Positions 8,900-18,098 of a DNA stretch of 64,000 nucleotides are shown here, piece by piece. The stretch is from an uncultured Bacilli bacterium (GTDB lineage: Bacteria > Bacillota_I > Bacilli_A > RFN20 > CAG-631). How positions within the stretch are numbered: position 1 is the first letter of the stretch; the number at the start of each line of letters is the position of its first letter. The translations under genes and the position numbers were made by a program. Location: NCBI GenBank assembly GCA_934201705.1, contig CAKPXF010000014.1, forward strand, positions 1 to 64,000, given 5' to 3'. The notes beneath the pieces are model-generated. The model did no database searches and was not told where the DNA came from. It saw only the letters and a program-made list of their open reading frames with translations.

Positions 8900-10453
8900 A
8901 TGAAGAAGAATTATTTTATAATGATGTGCTTAGTATTAACATTACTTGGCTGTAATAATAGTCAAATTTCAAATAATGATGAAATAGCCTATAGAAGTGA
9001 AGTTAAAAGTAATTATGCTGAATCAATTTATCTAACTGATTATGTAAATGAGCTAAATGAAGAAGAAACAAAAGTATTTGCTAATGAATCTAAGCAAAAT
9101 CATCAAGGATATGGAACTAAAGGTATTGCTAAATCATCATATTATACTACATATGTTAATGATAAGCTTGTAAATACCTATATGATTCAAACTGCTGAAA
9201 GAGATCCTCATTCTGTGTGTTTTTTAGATGTTTCAGAAGATAAAATAAAAAATGGTTTAACTATTAAGCTTGATTATTTCGAAGAGGTATCAAAGGTTAC
9301 ATTATTACCTTTAAAATATAATATTACTCCAACATTTACTAACAAAACAATTAGCTTTTTTATTAATGATTATGGTTATTATACAATAATACCTGGAAAT
9401 GAATTCAATCCGGATAAGGCTTATACGATATATGTTAGAAAGCCTGAATATATCGAGGTTCCTTATGGTTATACTTTAATTGAATATAAACCAGGATTAC
9501 ACTTTATTGATCCTATAAGTATTAAATCAAATACTATTTTATATTTACACCAAGGTGCTTTCTTGCTTGGTAAAAACCCTGAAAATGGCAGCGAATCATT
9601 AGCTTTTATTGGTGCTTCATCTGCTGAAAACATTAAAATAATGGGACATGGTGTTTTAGATATGTCACCAACCTATTGGCATGGGGCTAGGGGAATATAT
9701 TTAAGAAATTGTAAGAATATTGAAATTAATGGTGTAACCTTAATTAATAGTCCAACTTGGACATTAACAGCTACTAATTGTGATAATTTAAAAATAGAAG
9801 ATGTCATAATTTTTGGCTATAGAACAAATTCTGATGGCTATGCAATATGTAGCTGCGAGGATGTAGTAGTTAAAAATTGCTTTGCAAGATCAGGTGATGA
9901 TTTATTTGAAGTAAAAAGCTATACAGGAAAAGAAAGTAAAAATATTTTGTTTGAGGATTGCATTGCTTGGCCTGATAATTGTCGTGGCTTTGGTATTGTT
10001 CAAGAAACATATAGTAATATTTCAAATGTTACCTATAATAATTGTAGCTTATTATATCAGCTAAATGACTGGTCAGAAAAAATGGCAAGCTTTGTAATTA
10101 CAGCTGGTGAAATGGGTAGTGTTGATAAGGTTAGCTTTACAAATTGTGATTTGTTTTATTCATCAGTTATAGCAATTCGTATGTCAACTGGTGAAAATGA
10201 TGAAACAATGGGTACAAGAAACTTTAATAATAAAATTAGTAACGTTACCTTTAAAGATTGTGATTTTAAATATCCAGCTAGTGGTAATGGTATTGTTAAA
10301 TTTAGAGATAATACAAAAGAAAAAAATTCAATTCAAAACATTATTTTTGAAAATGTTACCTTTAAAGATAAAAAGCTAAATAACATAAGTGAAATTAATC
10401 CTGTACTTGAAAATATAAATGAATCAGAATTTAATTTTGTAACTGTAAAATAA
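8900..10453 (+). CDS. Lipoprotein right-handed beta-helix glycosidase (GH28/GH49-like), copy 1
   Basis: This 517-residue exported lipoprotein has the signal MKKNYFIMMCLVLTLLGC. Residues about 100-190 form a beta-sandwich-like N-terminal domain, followed by a pectin-lyase-type parallel beta-helix. Polygalacturonase-like acidic motifs are present: FGYRTNSDG and FARSGDDLFEVKS. The strand NTILYLHQGAFLLG also recalls GH49 enzymes. The GHG histidine motif of true GH28 polygalacturonases is replaced by RGFGI. It is therefore probably a hydrolase of a related but uncertain specificity, acting outside the cell on pectin-like or glucan chains. It has a GGAGG ribosome binding site and ends on the start codon of its paralogue. 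Confidence 0.8.
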   Translation: MKKNYFIMMCLVLTLLGCNNSQISNNDEIAYRSEVKSNYAESIYLTDYVNELNEEETKVFANESKQNHQGYGTKGIAKSSYYTTYVNDKLVNTYMIQTAERDPHSVCFLDVSEDKIKNGLTIKLDYFEEVSKVTLLPLKYNITPTFTNKTISFFINDYGYYTIIPGNEFNPDKAYTIYVRKPEYIEVPYGYTLIEYKPGLHFIDPISIKSNTILYLHQGAFLLGKNPENGSESLAFIGASSAENIKIMGHGVLDMSPTYWHGARGIYLRNCKNIEINGVTLINSPTWTLTATNCDNLKIEDVIIFGYRTNSDGYAICSCEDVVVKNCFARSGDDLFEVKSYTGKESKNILFEDCIAWPDNCRGFGIVQETYSNISNVTYNNCSLLYQLNDWSEKMASFVITAGEMGSVDKVSFTNCDLFYSSVIAIRMSTGENDETMGTRNFNNKISNVTFKDCDFKYPASGNGIVKFRDNTKEKNSIQNIIFENVTFKDKKLNNISEINPVLENINESEFNFVTVK

Positions 10454-12111
10454 TGAATAACAAAAATCTATTTATACTCATTTTTGTAATTTTAATATCT
10501 AGTTGTTCTTTTACTAATTCATCATCAAGTGATTTTTTTAGTGAAAATAATATTATAGATGAAATTAGCAGTTTATCTACATTTAATAGTGCTTCGGAGG
10601 ACGTTGAAGTGAAAAATAAAATATATCCAATTATTTATGAAAATATTCAAAAATTAAATGATCCAACAACATTTATAAAACAAGTAAATAAAGAAAATGG
10701 AAAGCATGATAATGATGCTAAAGAAATTGGAATTATTAAGTCAAATTACTTTAATTTAGCAGTTAATGATGTAAATGTTCCAGTTTATATGACACGTTCA
10801 GCCCTTGGAGGCCATAGCTTTAGTAATATTGATGTTACTTCTTCATCTTTTCCTCTTAAATGTATTTTAAACTTAGATGAAAAAACCACAAATGTAAAAA
10901 TATTACCTTTATCTTTAAATACTAAATGCTATTTTTATGGAAATAGCAAACAAAAAATATTATTTGAAATTAATGATATTGGTAATTATACAATTGTAAT
11001 TGATGATAAAAAAGAAAAAGCCTTAACAATTTTTGTAAGAGAAAAGGAAGAATTTAAAGCCCCTAGTAACTATACATTAAGAGTTATTCAACCAGAAAAT
11101 CATGAAGATTTTATTACATTTAATAAAGAAAATGAGGTATTATATTTTAAAAAAGGCACCCATTTATTAAGTCATGCTATTAATTTTAAAAATAATACAA
11201 TTCTTTATTTAGAGGAAGGAGCATATATTTATGCAACAATGCCTGATAATAAAGAAAAGCCAATAATTGAAGCAGATTGGTGTAATTTGCCTCGTTATAA
11301 TGCTTTATTTCATGGTGAAAATGTAAATAATGTTAAAATATTAGGTAGAGGAATGATTGATTTATCAAGGCTAAATTTCCATGCAAGGCTTGGAATTTGT
11401 TTTGATATGTCAAGTAATGTTACTATTAGTGGAATCACTTTAAATAATTCACCTGAATGGAGTGTTTTATTTACTCGCTGTAATGATATTTTAATAAATG
11501 AAGCATTATTATTTGGCTATAGACAAAATAGTGATGGTATTTGCTTGACTGATTCAAGAAATTGTGTTGTTTCTAATTGCTTTGCAAGATCAGGGGATGA
11601 TTTATTTGAGGTTAAATCAATGTATAAAGCATATGACAAAGCAATTGAAAATATTTTATTTATTAATAATAATGCTTGGCCTGATAAGGCTAGGGGTATG
11701 GGAATTATTGCTGAATCAGTAAGAAATATTAAGGATGTTACTTATAAAAATTGTAGTATAGGCTTTGCAAGTGCTACTTGGATGGATGATTTAGGAGCTA
11801 TTGTTGTCTATCCAGCAAATGATAGTGAAGTTTCAAATATTAATTTTGAAAATATTGAAATTTATAGTTCAGCTTTATATCCTTTAGCTATTAAAAACTT
11901 AAATGATAGCAAGTCAATTATAAAGGATATTACCTTTAAAAATATTCATATTTATGATGATAAGCCAATAAAGGTAGCCTTAAGTGATAATGGTAAAATT
12001 GAAAATATTATTTTTGATCATTGCTATAGAAAAGGAATTTTAATGACAACATATAAAGAATATAAATTTAAAACTACAAATTATGATGAAAAAAGCATTA
12101 TAATAAAATAA
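10453..12111 (+). CDS. Lipoprotein right-handed beta-helix glycosidase (GH28/GH49-like), copy 2
   Basis: This 552-residue paralogue of the preceding gene overlaps it by one base (TAATG), so it is a tandem duplicate in the same operon. The signal is MNNKNLFILIFVILISSC with a lipobox Cys, and a Ser-rich linker follows. The core repeats the same landmarks: NTILYLEEGAYIYA, LGRGMIDLS, FGYRQNSDG, FARSGDDLFEVKS, and RGMGI in place of the GHG motif. Both copies keep the Asp residues but carry Arg instead of His, which argues for a shared, non-canonical active site rather than random decay. It is predicted to work at the cell surface on the same polysaccharide, perhaps with a different linkage preference. 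Confidence 0.8.
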   Translation: MNNKNLFILIFVILISSCSFTNSSSSDFFSENNIIDEISSLSTFNSASEDVEVKNKIYPIIYENIQKLNDPTTFIKQVNKENGKHDNDAKEIGIIKSNYFNLAVNDVNVPVYMTRSALGGHSFSNIDVTSSSFPLKCILNLDEKTTNVKILPLSLNTKCYFYGNSKQKILFEINDIGNYTIVIDDKKEKALTIFVREKEEFKAPSNYTLRVIQPENHEDFITFNKENEVLYFKKGTHLLSHAINFKNNTILYLEEGAYIYATMPDNKEKPIIEADWCNLPRYNALFHGENVNNVKILGRGMIDLSRLNFHARLGICFDMSSNVTISGITLNNSPEWSVLFTRCNDILINEALLFGYRQNSDGICLTDSRNCVVSNCFARSGDDLFEVKSMYKAYDKAIENILFINNNAWPDKARGMGIIAESVRNIKDVTYKNCSIGFASATWMDDLGAIVVYPANDSEVSNINFENIEIYSSALYPLAIKNLNDSKSIIKDITFKNIHIYDDKPIKVALSDNGKIENIIFDHCYRKGILMTTYKEYKFKTTNYDEKSIIIK

Positions 12112-12123
12112 AAGGTGGTTAGC

Positions 12124-12144
12124 ATACTAATAGCAAGTTAGTAT
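12124..12144 (+). other. Short hairpin in the 5' leader of the GH127-like gene
   Basis: ATACTAA (12124-12130) and TTAGTAT (12138-12144) form a perfect 7-base inverted repeat around a 7-base loop. It lies between a strong AAAGGTGG sequence (12111-12118) and the ATG at 12168, which has no obvious ribosome binding site of its own. The structure may influence translation of the GH127-like gene; this is inference. Confidence 0.4.
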
Positions 12145-12167
12145 AGCTAAAGCTAAAATAAAATATT

Positions 12168-13400
12168 ATGATAGAAAATTTAAATAAGCACATTGAAAGA
12201 AGCTTTAAAAGATTATCAGATGATATTTATTCTATAAATAGAATCTGGCAAAATGAAAATTATGATTGGCCAGGGGATTTCGAAGGAAGAGCCTTGCTAG
12301 CTTTTGTATGTCTTTATGAAATAACAAATCAAAAAATTCCATGTATGGATGAAATGATAAATGATTTATTAAAGCATTTAAATAAAGAAGGATATATGGG
12401 AAAAATAGCAAATGGTATAGCAGATGAGCAGCAATTATCAGGACATAGCTGGTTGCTTCGTGGGCTTTGTGAATACTATAATGTTTTTAAAGATGAAAAC
12501 GCTCTTAAATATGCTAATAGAATTATAGAAAATCTTTATCTTCCCCTTATTGATTTATATAATAATTATCCGCTAAATAGAAATAAAAATAATGAAGGTG
12601 GTGTTAGCGGAAGCACATATAAAACTATAAATAACTGGAAGCTTTCAAGTGATATTGGCTGTGCTTATATGTGTTTAGATGGCTTAACAGCCTATTATGA
12701 AATAACTAAGGATAATGATGTTAAAAAGGCTATTGATCTATTAATAAATGGCTTTATTAATCTTGATAGATTAGCTTTGAAATGCCAAACTCATGCATCC
12801 TTAACTGGAGCTAGAGGAATTATGCGTTTATATAAAATTACAAATGAAGAGAAATATCTTGATTATGTAATTGAAATTTTTGATTTTTATATTAAATATG
12901 GAATGACACTTAATTATGAAAATATAAATTGGTTTAATAGAAATGATAGCTGGACTGAGCCATGTGCTGTTGTTGATAGTTTTATATTATCATTATGGTT
13001 ATATGAAATAACTAATGAAAAGAAATATCAAATATTAGCATCAAGAATATGGTTTAATGGATTATTATTTTGCCATAGAGAAAATGGTGGTGCTGGTCCT
13101 AATACTTGCGTTAATTTAAAGCAACCATATTTAAATATAAGTATGTATGAGGCTTTCTTTTGCTGTAGCATGCGTTATTGCGAAGGCTTAAAATATGCTT
13201 GGCAATATGAGCATATTATTACTAGTGATGATAAGATAATTAAAGATGAATATGGTAGAGTATTTAAAGGAAATAAGCTACTAGTTAACGATGAAAATAA
13301 TGACTTTCCTTTTTGTATCCATATAAGATTTGATAATAAGGACTATATAGAAATTCCAACATTTGTAAAAAATAAAAATTATAAGCTAAAAGTGTTTTAA
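12168..13400 (+). CDS. GH127-like glycoside hydrolase (beta-L-arabinofuranosidase-type, six-hairpin barrel)
   Basis: This 410-residue protein has no signal peptide and is predicted to be cytoplasmic. The opening WQNENYDWPGDFEGRALLAF and the helical repeats (GLTAYYEITKDN, RLYKITNEEKY) fit the alpha/alpha six-hairpin barrel. It carries the cysteine/zinc site of GH127/GH146: Glu264-x-Cys266 in TEPCAVVDS and adjacent Cys332-Cys333 in FFCCSMRYC. In that family one of the paired cysteines is the nucleophile and Glu plus three Cys hold zinc. It is shorter than typical members because the C-terminal beta-sandwiches are missing. The expected substrate is an L-arabinofuranoside or related sugar from pectic or glycoprotein side chains. 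It follows the two beta-helix enzymes by 56 bases. Confidence 0.75.
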   Translation: MIENLNKHIERSFKRLSDDIYSINRIWQNENYDWPGDFEGRALLAFVCLYEITNQKIPCMDEMINDLLKHLNKEGYMGKIANGIADEQQLSGHSWLLRGLCEYYNVFKDENALKYANRIIENLYLPLIDLYNNYPLNRNKNNEGGVSGSTYKTINNWKLSSDIGCAYMCLDGLTAYYEITKDNDVKKAIDLLINGFINLDRLALKCQTHASLTGARGIMRLYKITNEEKYLDYVIEIFDFYIKYGMTLNYENINWFNRNDSWTEPCAVVDSFILSLWLYEITNEKKYQILASRIWFNGLLFCHRENGGAGPNTCVNLKQPYLNISMYEAFFCCSMRYCEGLKYAWQYEHIITSDDKIIKDEYGRVFKGNKLLVNDENNDFPFCIHIRFDNKDYIEIPTFVKNKNYKLKVF

Positions 13401-13562
13401 GTAATTATTATGTAAAGAAATCTATTAAAGAATTACATAAAAATATTTTAGTAAATAGCTTAATAGCTAATAATACAACCTAGTGGTAATTTGTTTATTT
13501 AATTATTATTGATTTTGTTTTTGTTAAAAATCTAGTATAATTACTTATTGAGGATTAATGCA

Positions 13563-13988
13563 ATGGAATATAAAAGATATGATAATTATTTAGCTATAAG
13601 ACTTGATAAAAATGAAGAAATTATAGCAAGCTTAAATAAAATAATAAATGATGAAGGTATTAATAGTGGAATTGTTAATGCAATTGGAGCAACTAATGAT
13701 TTTACAATTAATACCTTTAATACTACTTTAAAAAAGTATCAAGAAAACAATTTTAAAGGAACATATAAAATAGTTTCGTTAACTGGTAATATTACTTTAA
13801 AGGATAATGAACCTTATATTCATTTACATATGGCTTGTGCTGATAATAATGGCAATGTAGTTGGAGGTCACTTAAAAAGTAGTATTATTTCAGCAACTCT
13901 TGAAATGTTTATTACTATTATTGATAAAAATATTAATAGAAAATATGATTTAGCTACTGGGCTAAATCTAATGGAGTTTGATAAATAA
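13563..13988 (+). CDS. PPC/DUF296 domain protein
   Basis: This 141-residue protein is a single PPC (DUF296) domain. The family pattern is visible in RLDKNEEIIASLNKI, SGIVNAIGATNDF and PYIHLHMACADNNGNVVGGHL; the His residues in the last stretch are the conserved putative metal-binding positions. Stand-alone bacterial PPC proteins form trimers of unknown function; plant versions are fused to AT-hooks, which are absent here. The start at 13563 is chosen because AGGA lies 8 bases upstream; an in-frame TTG at 13548 would place that site inside the gene. It ends one base before the next lipoprotein gene, so the two are likely co-translated. Confidence 0.8.
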   Translation: MEYKRYDNYLAIRLDKNEEIIASLNKIINDEGINSGIVNAIGATNDFTINTFNTTLKKYQENNFKGTYKIVSLTGNITLKDNEPYIHLHMACADNNGNVVGGHLKSSIISATLEMFITIIDKNINRKYDLATGLNLMEFDK

Positions 13989-13989
13989 T

Positions 13990-15417
13990 ATGAAAGCAAA
14001 GAAATTTTTAATTTTACTAACTTCATTAATACTTGCTTCATGTGATGGAATAATATCAAATTCATTTGAAAGTGAATCTATTAGTAATTCATCTAGTGAA
14101 ACAATAAGCGAAAGTAATGAAACATCGTCAAATACTAATATAATTTCATCTTCAAATGAGCAAATTAGTTCTAGCGAAGAATCTTTATCAAATATAGAAG
14201 AATCGTCAAGTGAAGAATCTTCTTCAAGTATTGAAGAGTCATCTAGTGAAGAGGAAAATTCAAGTGTAGAAGAGCCTTCAAATTCAAATATAAGTTCTAG
14301 CGAAGAAGAAAAAGAATTAAAGCAAATTAGCTTTAGTGATGAAATTGATACAGGAAAATATGAAGATAATTATGGCTCAGCTTATATAAATGGTAACTTT
14401 TTTGAATATTATAAGGCTTGTAGCGTTTCACATTCTTTAATTAAACTAAAGCATACAAAAAGCAATTTTAATATTAGTAATATGCCAGGTATGTTTTATA
14501 ATACATCTCCACTTTATGGAATAAGAAAGGTTAATATTTCTTATATGACTCATAATAGTACTTCTGGCTTTGTATTCAAATATGGAATTGATAATTTAGT
14601 AAGTAATAGTGTTTCAATACCTATTAGTAATAACGATGTTAGCGAATATTCTTTCAAAACAAGTCAATCTAATTTCTTTAAAATCGAAACAATAGATGCT
14701 GATGTTACTATTGAAAAAATTGATATTTATTATGAAGATGAAATAAATGGCTATGTTTATAAAAAGAATAGCTATGCAACTAGCTATAATCGTTTAAATC
14801 CTATAGTTTATACTGGTGAATTACTAGATGGTGTAAGCTATGTAGATGTTCCTATTGAAGTAAAATATAGTGATAATACATATGAGGTTTTAAAAACAAA
14901 AAGATATACATATTATTCATATGATTATATTTGTAATAATGAAGAATTAGCAAGTAGTGCTGTATATACTTCGCCAATAGATGTAGCAAATTATTTTATA
15001 GCCTTTAAAACATATCCAGCAAATTATGTTTTTAAAAAGCAATATTATAATGCTTATAATATTTTTAAAGATGATACAAGATGTGTTTCATCATATACAA
15101 GAACAGATGGTTATGCAACAGCATTACCTTATAGTAATTATTTATATGGCGAACCTTTATATTATGAATGTGATATAGCATTAACTAGCTCATATAGTAG
15201 TAAAAATAGAGGTGTTGGTAGAGTTGTAGTTTGGATTGCAGGCTTTAGTAATGATAAAGGAGCAATTAATTATGATTCATCGCCAGTTGCTGTTTATACT
15301 GATGACCATTATGCTTCATTTTGTGAATATTTAAATGATGGTACTTTTTCTACAAACTTTGATGCAGAAATGGATTGTACTAATTATAAGTGGTGTAATG
15401 TAAAAACATTTAATTAA
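13990..15417 (+). CDS. Surface lipoprotein with Ser/Glu-rich stalk and RNase T1/N1-like C-terminal domain
   Basis: This 475-residue lipoprotein has the signal MKAKKFLILLTSLILASC followed by a Ser/Glu-rich stalk to about residue 112. A beta-sandwich-like domain (about 118-255, NISNMPGMFYNTSPLYGIRK) and a C-terminal domain follow. The latter carries a guanyl-RNase-like pattern: YYECDI with Glu393 (compare YYEWPI in RNase T1 and EADI in barnase), GRVVVW with Arg411, and YTDDHY with His440 (compare TTDHY in barnase). These correspond to the Glu-Arg-His catalytic set of microbial ribonucleases. The His lies about 18 residues further along than in barnase. A cell-surface RNase that feeds nucleotide scavenging is the best guess. 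The ATG at 13990 is preferred over TTG at 13978. Confidence 0.65.
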   Translation: MKAKKFLILLTSLILASCDGIISNSFESESISNSSSETISESNETSSNTNIISSSNEQISSSEESLSNIEESSSEESSSSIEESSSEEENSSVEEPSNSNISSSEEEKELKQISFSDEIDTGKYEDNYGSAYINGNFFEYYKACSVSHSLIKLKHTKSNFNISNMPGMFYNTSPLYGIRKVNISYMTHNSTSGFVFKYGIDNLVSNSVSIPISNNDVSEYSFKTSQSNFFKIETIDADVTIEKIDIYYEDEINGYVYKKNSYATSYNRLNPIVYTGELLDGVSYVDVPIEVKYSDNTYEVLKTKRYTYYSYDYICNNEELASSAVYTSPIDVANYFIAFKTYPANYVFKKQYYNAYNIFKDDTRCVSSYTRTDGYATALPYSNYLYGEPLYYECDIALTSSYSSKNRGVGRVVVWIAGFSNDKGAINYDSSPVAVYTDDHYASFCEYLNDGTFSTNFDAEMDCTNYKWCNVKTFN

Positions 15418-15445
15418 GATATTTACTTTTTTTTAATAAAAAAGT

Positions 15446-15487
15446 AGTGCATAGTTTAGCTATAACTAACTTTATACACTTTTTTTG
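15446..15487 (+). terminator. Intrinsic terminator after the surface RNase-like gene
   Basis: AGTGCATA and TTATACACT (15472-15480) pair with one mismatch, with further pairing of GTTTAG and CTAAC inside the loop. A run of T follows at 15480-15486. It closes the operon before pckA. Confidence 0.6.
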
Positions 15488-15548
15488 CTAAAAAGTGGAC
15501 ATAATTTATAAAACTGTTTGCCATTTATTAATAAAATTATTCAACTAA

Positions 15549-15576
15549 TTGCAAAATTTATAAAAAATGCTAAAAT
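15549..15576 (+). promoter_or_regulatory. Probable promoter of pckA
   Basis: TTGCAA (15549-15554) and TAAAAT (15571-15576) are separated by 16 bases and lie about 55 bases before the pckA start. They match sigma-A -35 and -10 boxes well. No operator dyad is obvious. Confidence 0.6.
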
Positions 15577-15630
15577 ATATACGGAATAAGTTATAGACAG
15601 TTAAAATAACTTATGTTAGGGGGAAAAAAT

Positions 15631-17241
15631 ATGAAAAATATTGATTTAACAAAATATGGAATTCATGATGTAAAAGAAATCGTTTATAATCCTTCATATG
15701 AAATGCTTTTTGAAGAAGAAACTAGAAAAGATTTAGAGGGTTATGAAAAGGGCCAAGTTAGTGAACTTGGTGCTGTTAACGTAATGACTGGTATTTATAC
15801 TGGACGTTCTCCTAAGGATAAATATATCGTTGTAGATGACAATTCAAAAGATACAGTTTGGTGGACTAGTGAAGGTTATAAAAATGATAACCATCCTGCA
15901 TCAAAGGAAGCATGGAAGGCTGTTAAAGATATTGCTTTAAAAGAATTATCAAATAAAAGATTATTTGTAGTTGATGCTTTCTGTGGTGCTAATAAAGACA
16001 CTCGTATGGCAGTACGTTTTATCGTTGAAGTTGCATGGCAAGCTCACTTTATTAAAAATATGTTTATTAAGCCAACTGAAGAAGAACTTAAAAACTTTGA
16101 ACCTAACTTTGTAGTATACAATGCTTCAAAAGCTAAGGTTGAAAACTATAAGGAATTAGGCTTAAATTCAGAAACATGTATTATGTTTAACATTACAAGC
16201 CGTGAACAAGTAATTATTAACACTTGGTATGGTGGTGAAATGAAAAAAGGTATGTTCTCTATGATGAACTACTATCTTCCACTTAAGGGTATTGCTTCAA
16301 TGCACTGTTCTGCTAATACTGATATGGAAGGTAAGAATACTGCAATTTTCTTTGGCTTATCAGGAACTGGAAAGACTACATTATCAACAGATCCAAAGCG
16401 TTTATTAATCGGTGATGATGAACATGGATGGGATGATAATGGTGTATTCAACTTTGAAGGTGGTTGCTATGCTAAGGTAATTAACCTTGATAAAGAATCT
16501 GAACCAGATATTTATAATGCTATTAAACGTAATGCTTTACTTGAAAACGTTACATTAGATGCTAATGGTAAGATTGATTTTGCTGATAAGAGTGTAACTG
16601 AAAACACACGTGTTTCTTATCCAATTAATCATATTACAAATATTGTTAAGCCTATTTCATCAGCTCCAGCAGCTAAAAATGTAATTTTCTTATCAGCTGA
16701 TGCTTTTGGTGTATTACCTCCAGTATCAATTTTAACTCCTGAACAAACTCAATATTATTTCTTATCAGGATTTACAGCAAAGCTTGCTGGTACTGAAAGA
16801 GGAATTACTGAACCAACTCCTACATTCTCTGCATGCTTTGGTCAAGCATTTTTGGAATTACATCCAACTAAATATGCTGAAGAATTAGTTAAGAAAATGC
16901 AAAAGAGCGGTGCTAAAGCTTATCTTGTAAATACAGGATGGAATGGTACTGGTAAGCGTATTTCAATCCGTGATACTCGTGGTATTATCGATGCTATTTT
17001 AAATGGAGATATTCTAAATGCTCCAACTAAGAAGATTCCTTACTTTGATTTTGAAGTTCCAACTTCTTTACCAGGTGTTGATTCTAAGATTCTAGATCCA
17101 CGTGATACTTATGCTAATGTTGCTGATTGGGAAGCAAAAGCACAAGATTTAGCTGGAAGATTTGTTAAAAACTTCGTTAAATACGAAACAAATCCTGCTG
17201 GAAAAGCTTTAGTTAAGGCTGGACCTAAAACAACTAAATAA
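15631..17241 (+). CDS. pckA: Phosphoenolpyruvate carboxykinase (ATP)
   Basis: This 536-residue enzyme interconverts oxaloacetate + ATP with phosphoenolpyruvate + CO2 + ADP. The length matches the ATP-type family. Clear motifs are TGRSPKDKYIV near the N-terminus, the kinase loop FGLSGTGKTTLS (about residues 241-252), the metal/second-substrate stretch IGDDEHGWDDNGVFNFEGGCYAK, and TAKLAGTERG. The start at 15631 is preceded by TTAGGGGG at the right distance; an in-frame ATG at 15613 lies upstream of that site and is unlikely. In fermentative anaerobes this enzyme often runs in the carboxylating direction to make ATP and oxaloacetate. It is flanked by its own promoter and terminator, so it is a single-gene unit. 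Confidence 0.98.
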   Translation: MKNIDLTKYGIHDVKEIVYNPSYEMLFEEETRKDLEGYEKGQVSELGAVNVMTGIYTGRSPKDKYIVVDDNSKDTVWWTSEGYKNDNHPASKEAWKAVKDIALKELSNKRLFVVDAFCGANKDTRMAVRFIVEVAWQAHFIKNMFIKPTEEELKNFEPNFVVYNASKAKVENYKELGLNSETCIMFNITSREQVIINTWYGGEMKKGMFSMMNYYLPLKGIASMHCSANTDMEGKNTAIFFGLSGTGKTTLSTDPKRLLIGDDEHGWDDNGVFNFEGGCYAKVINLDKESEPDIYNAIKRNALLENVTLDANGKIDFADKSVTENTRVSYPINHITNIVKPISSAPAAKNVIFLSADAFGVLPPVSILTPEQTQYYFLSGFTAKLAGTERGITEPTPTFSACFGQAFLELHPTKYAEELVKKMQKSGAKAYLVNTGWNGTGKRISIRDTRGIIDAILNGDILNAPTKKIPYFDFEVPTSLPGVDSKILDPRDTYANVADWEAKAQDLAGRFVKNFVKYETNPAGKALVKAGPKTTK

Positions 17242-17264
17242 TTAGTATTTTAAAATAACTATAA

Positions 17265-17297
17265 GGCGACTAGGCATTAAACACTTAGTCGCTTTTT
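17265..17297 (+). terminator. Intrinsic terminator of pckA
   Basis: GCGACTA (17266-17272) pairs with TAGTCGC (17286-17292) and is followed directly by TTTTT. It is a strong rho-independent terminator. Confidence 0.9.
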
Positions 17298-17390
17298 GTG
17301 CTTTATATAAGATGAAATATAGAAATAAAATGATATTTGTTGTAAAATACCTTTAAGAATAAATTATTATTCTTTATTTAAGGAGTTATT

Positions 17391-18092
17391 ATGAAAAAAA
17401 TTATTGCTACTTTAAAAAAAGTTAAAAAGTCAGGCTGGATAATGGGAATATTTTTACTTGTAATTGAATATGTTTTTTACTTGCTTGGTAATACATTATC
17501 AAATTTATTTAATATTGCACCTATTTCTCCAAAAATTGATATTATTGATAATAATATAAAAATGGTTAAAATTTTTATAATACCATATATCTATTCATAT
17601 GCTTTTTGGCTTTTTGCACCCATTGTTGTATCATTAACTAATAAGAAGAACTTTTATAATTATGCTATAGGATTATTACTTGCTTACTTTGTAGGGTTTT
17701 TATTTTTCACTTTTATGCCAACGTATATTAATAGAGTAGACGAAGGCTTATATGATGCATTAGGAAATGATATATTATCTAAGCTTATAAGGCTTATTTA
17801 TAATAGTGATGGTAAGGAATCTGGCTATAACTTGTTTCCTAGCTATCATTGCTTAATTAGTACTTATTGCTATTTAGGAATAAGAAAGCAAAAGGAGATT
17901 TCTACTGGATTTAAAGCTTATACTTTAATTATGGCAATATTAATTTGTATGTCGACTGTTTTTATTAAGCAGCATTATTTTTTAGATATAATTGGTGGAG
18001 TTTTAATTGCTATTATTTGTTATATATTGACTAATATAATTAATCCAGCAAAATATTTAATAAAAGAAAATGTAAATTATGAAAAGGAATAA
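17391..18092 (+). CDS. PAP2-family membrane phosphatase
   Basis: This 233-residue protein has about six transmembrane segments. It contains the acid phosphatase motifs of the PAP2 superfamily: FPSYHCLIS (about residues 150-158, equivalent to PSxH) and the final QHYFLDIIGG with conserved His and Asp. The first Lys/Arg-rich motif is weak. Members dephosphorylate lipid phosphates such as undecaprenyl or phosphatidylglycerol phosphate, or are inositol phosphoceramide synthase-like. The substrate here is unknown. An AAGGAG site precedes the ATG. The pgmB gene follows after 6 bases, so the two are co-transcribed, although a functional link is not evident. Confidence 0.82.
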   Translation: MKKIIATLKKVKKSGWIMGIFLLVIEYVFYLLGNTLSNLFNIAPISPKIDIIDNNIKMVKIFIIPYIYSYAFWLFAPIVVSLTNKKNFYNYAIGLLLAYFVGFLFFTFMPTYINRVDEGLYDALGNDILSKLIRLIYNSDGKESGYNLFPSYHCLISTYCYLGIRKQKEISTGFKAYTLIMAILICMSTVFIKQHYFLDIIGGVLIAIICYILTNIINPAKYLIKENVNYEKE

Positions 18093-18098
18093 TACTAT

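Noticed and set aside
12111..12123. Extra small gene after the AAAGGTGG sequence
   Set aside because: No start codon leads to more than a few codons before a stop; the sequence is followed by a hairpin.
14050..14320. Ser/Glu-coding repeats in the RNase-like lipoprotein as a DNA tandem repeat
   Set aside because: The repetition is low-complexity protein sequence without a fixed DNA period, typical of a surface stalk.
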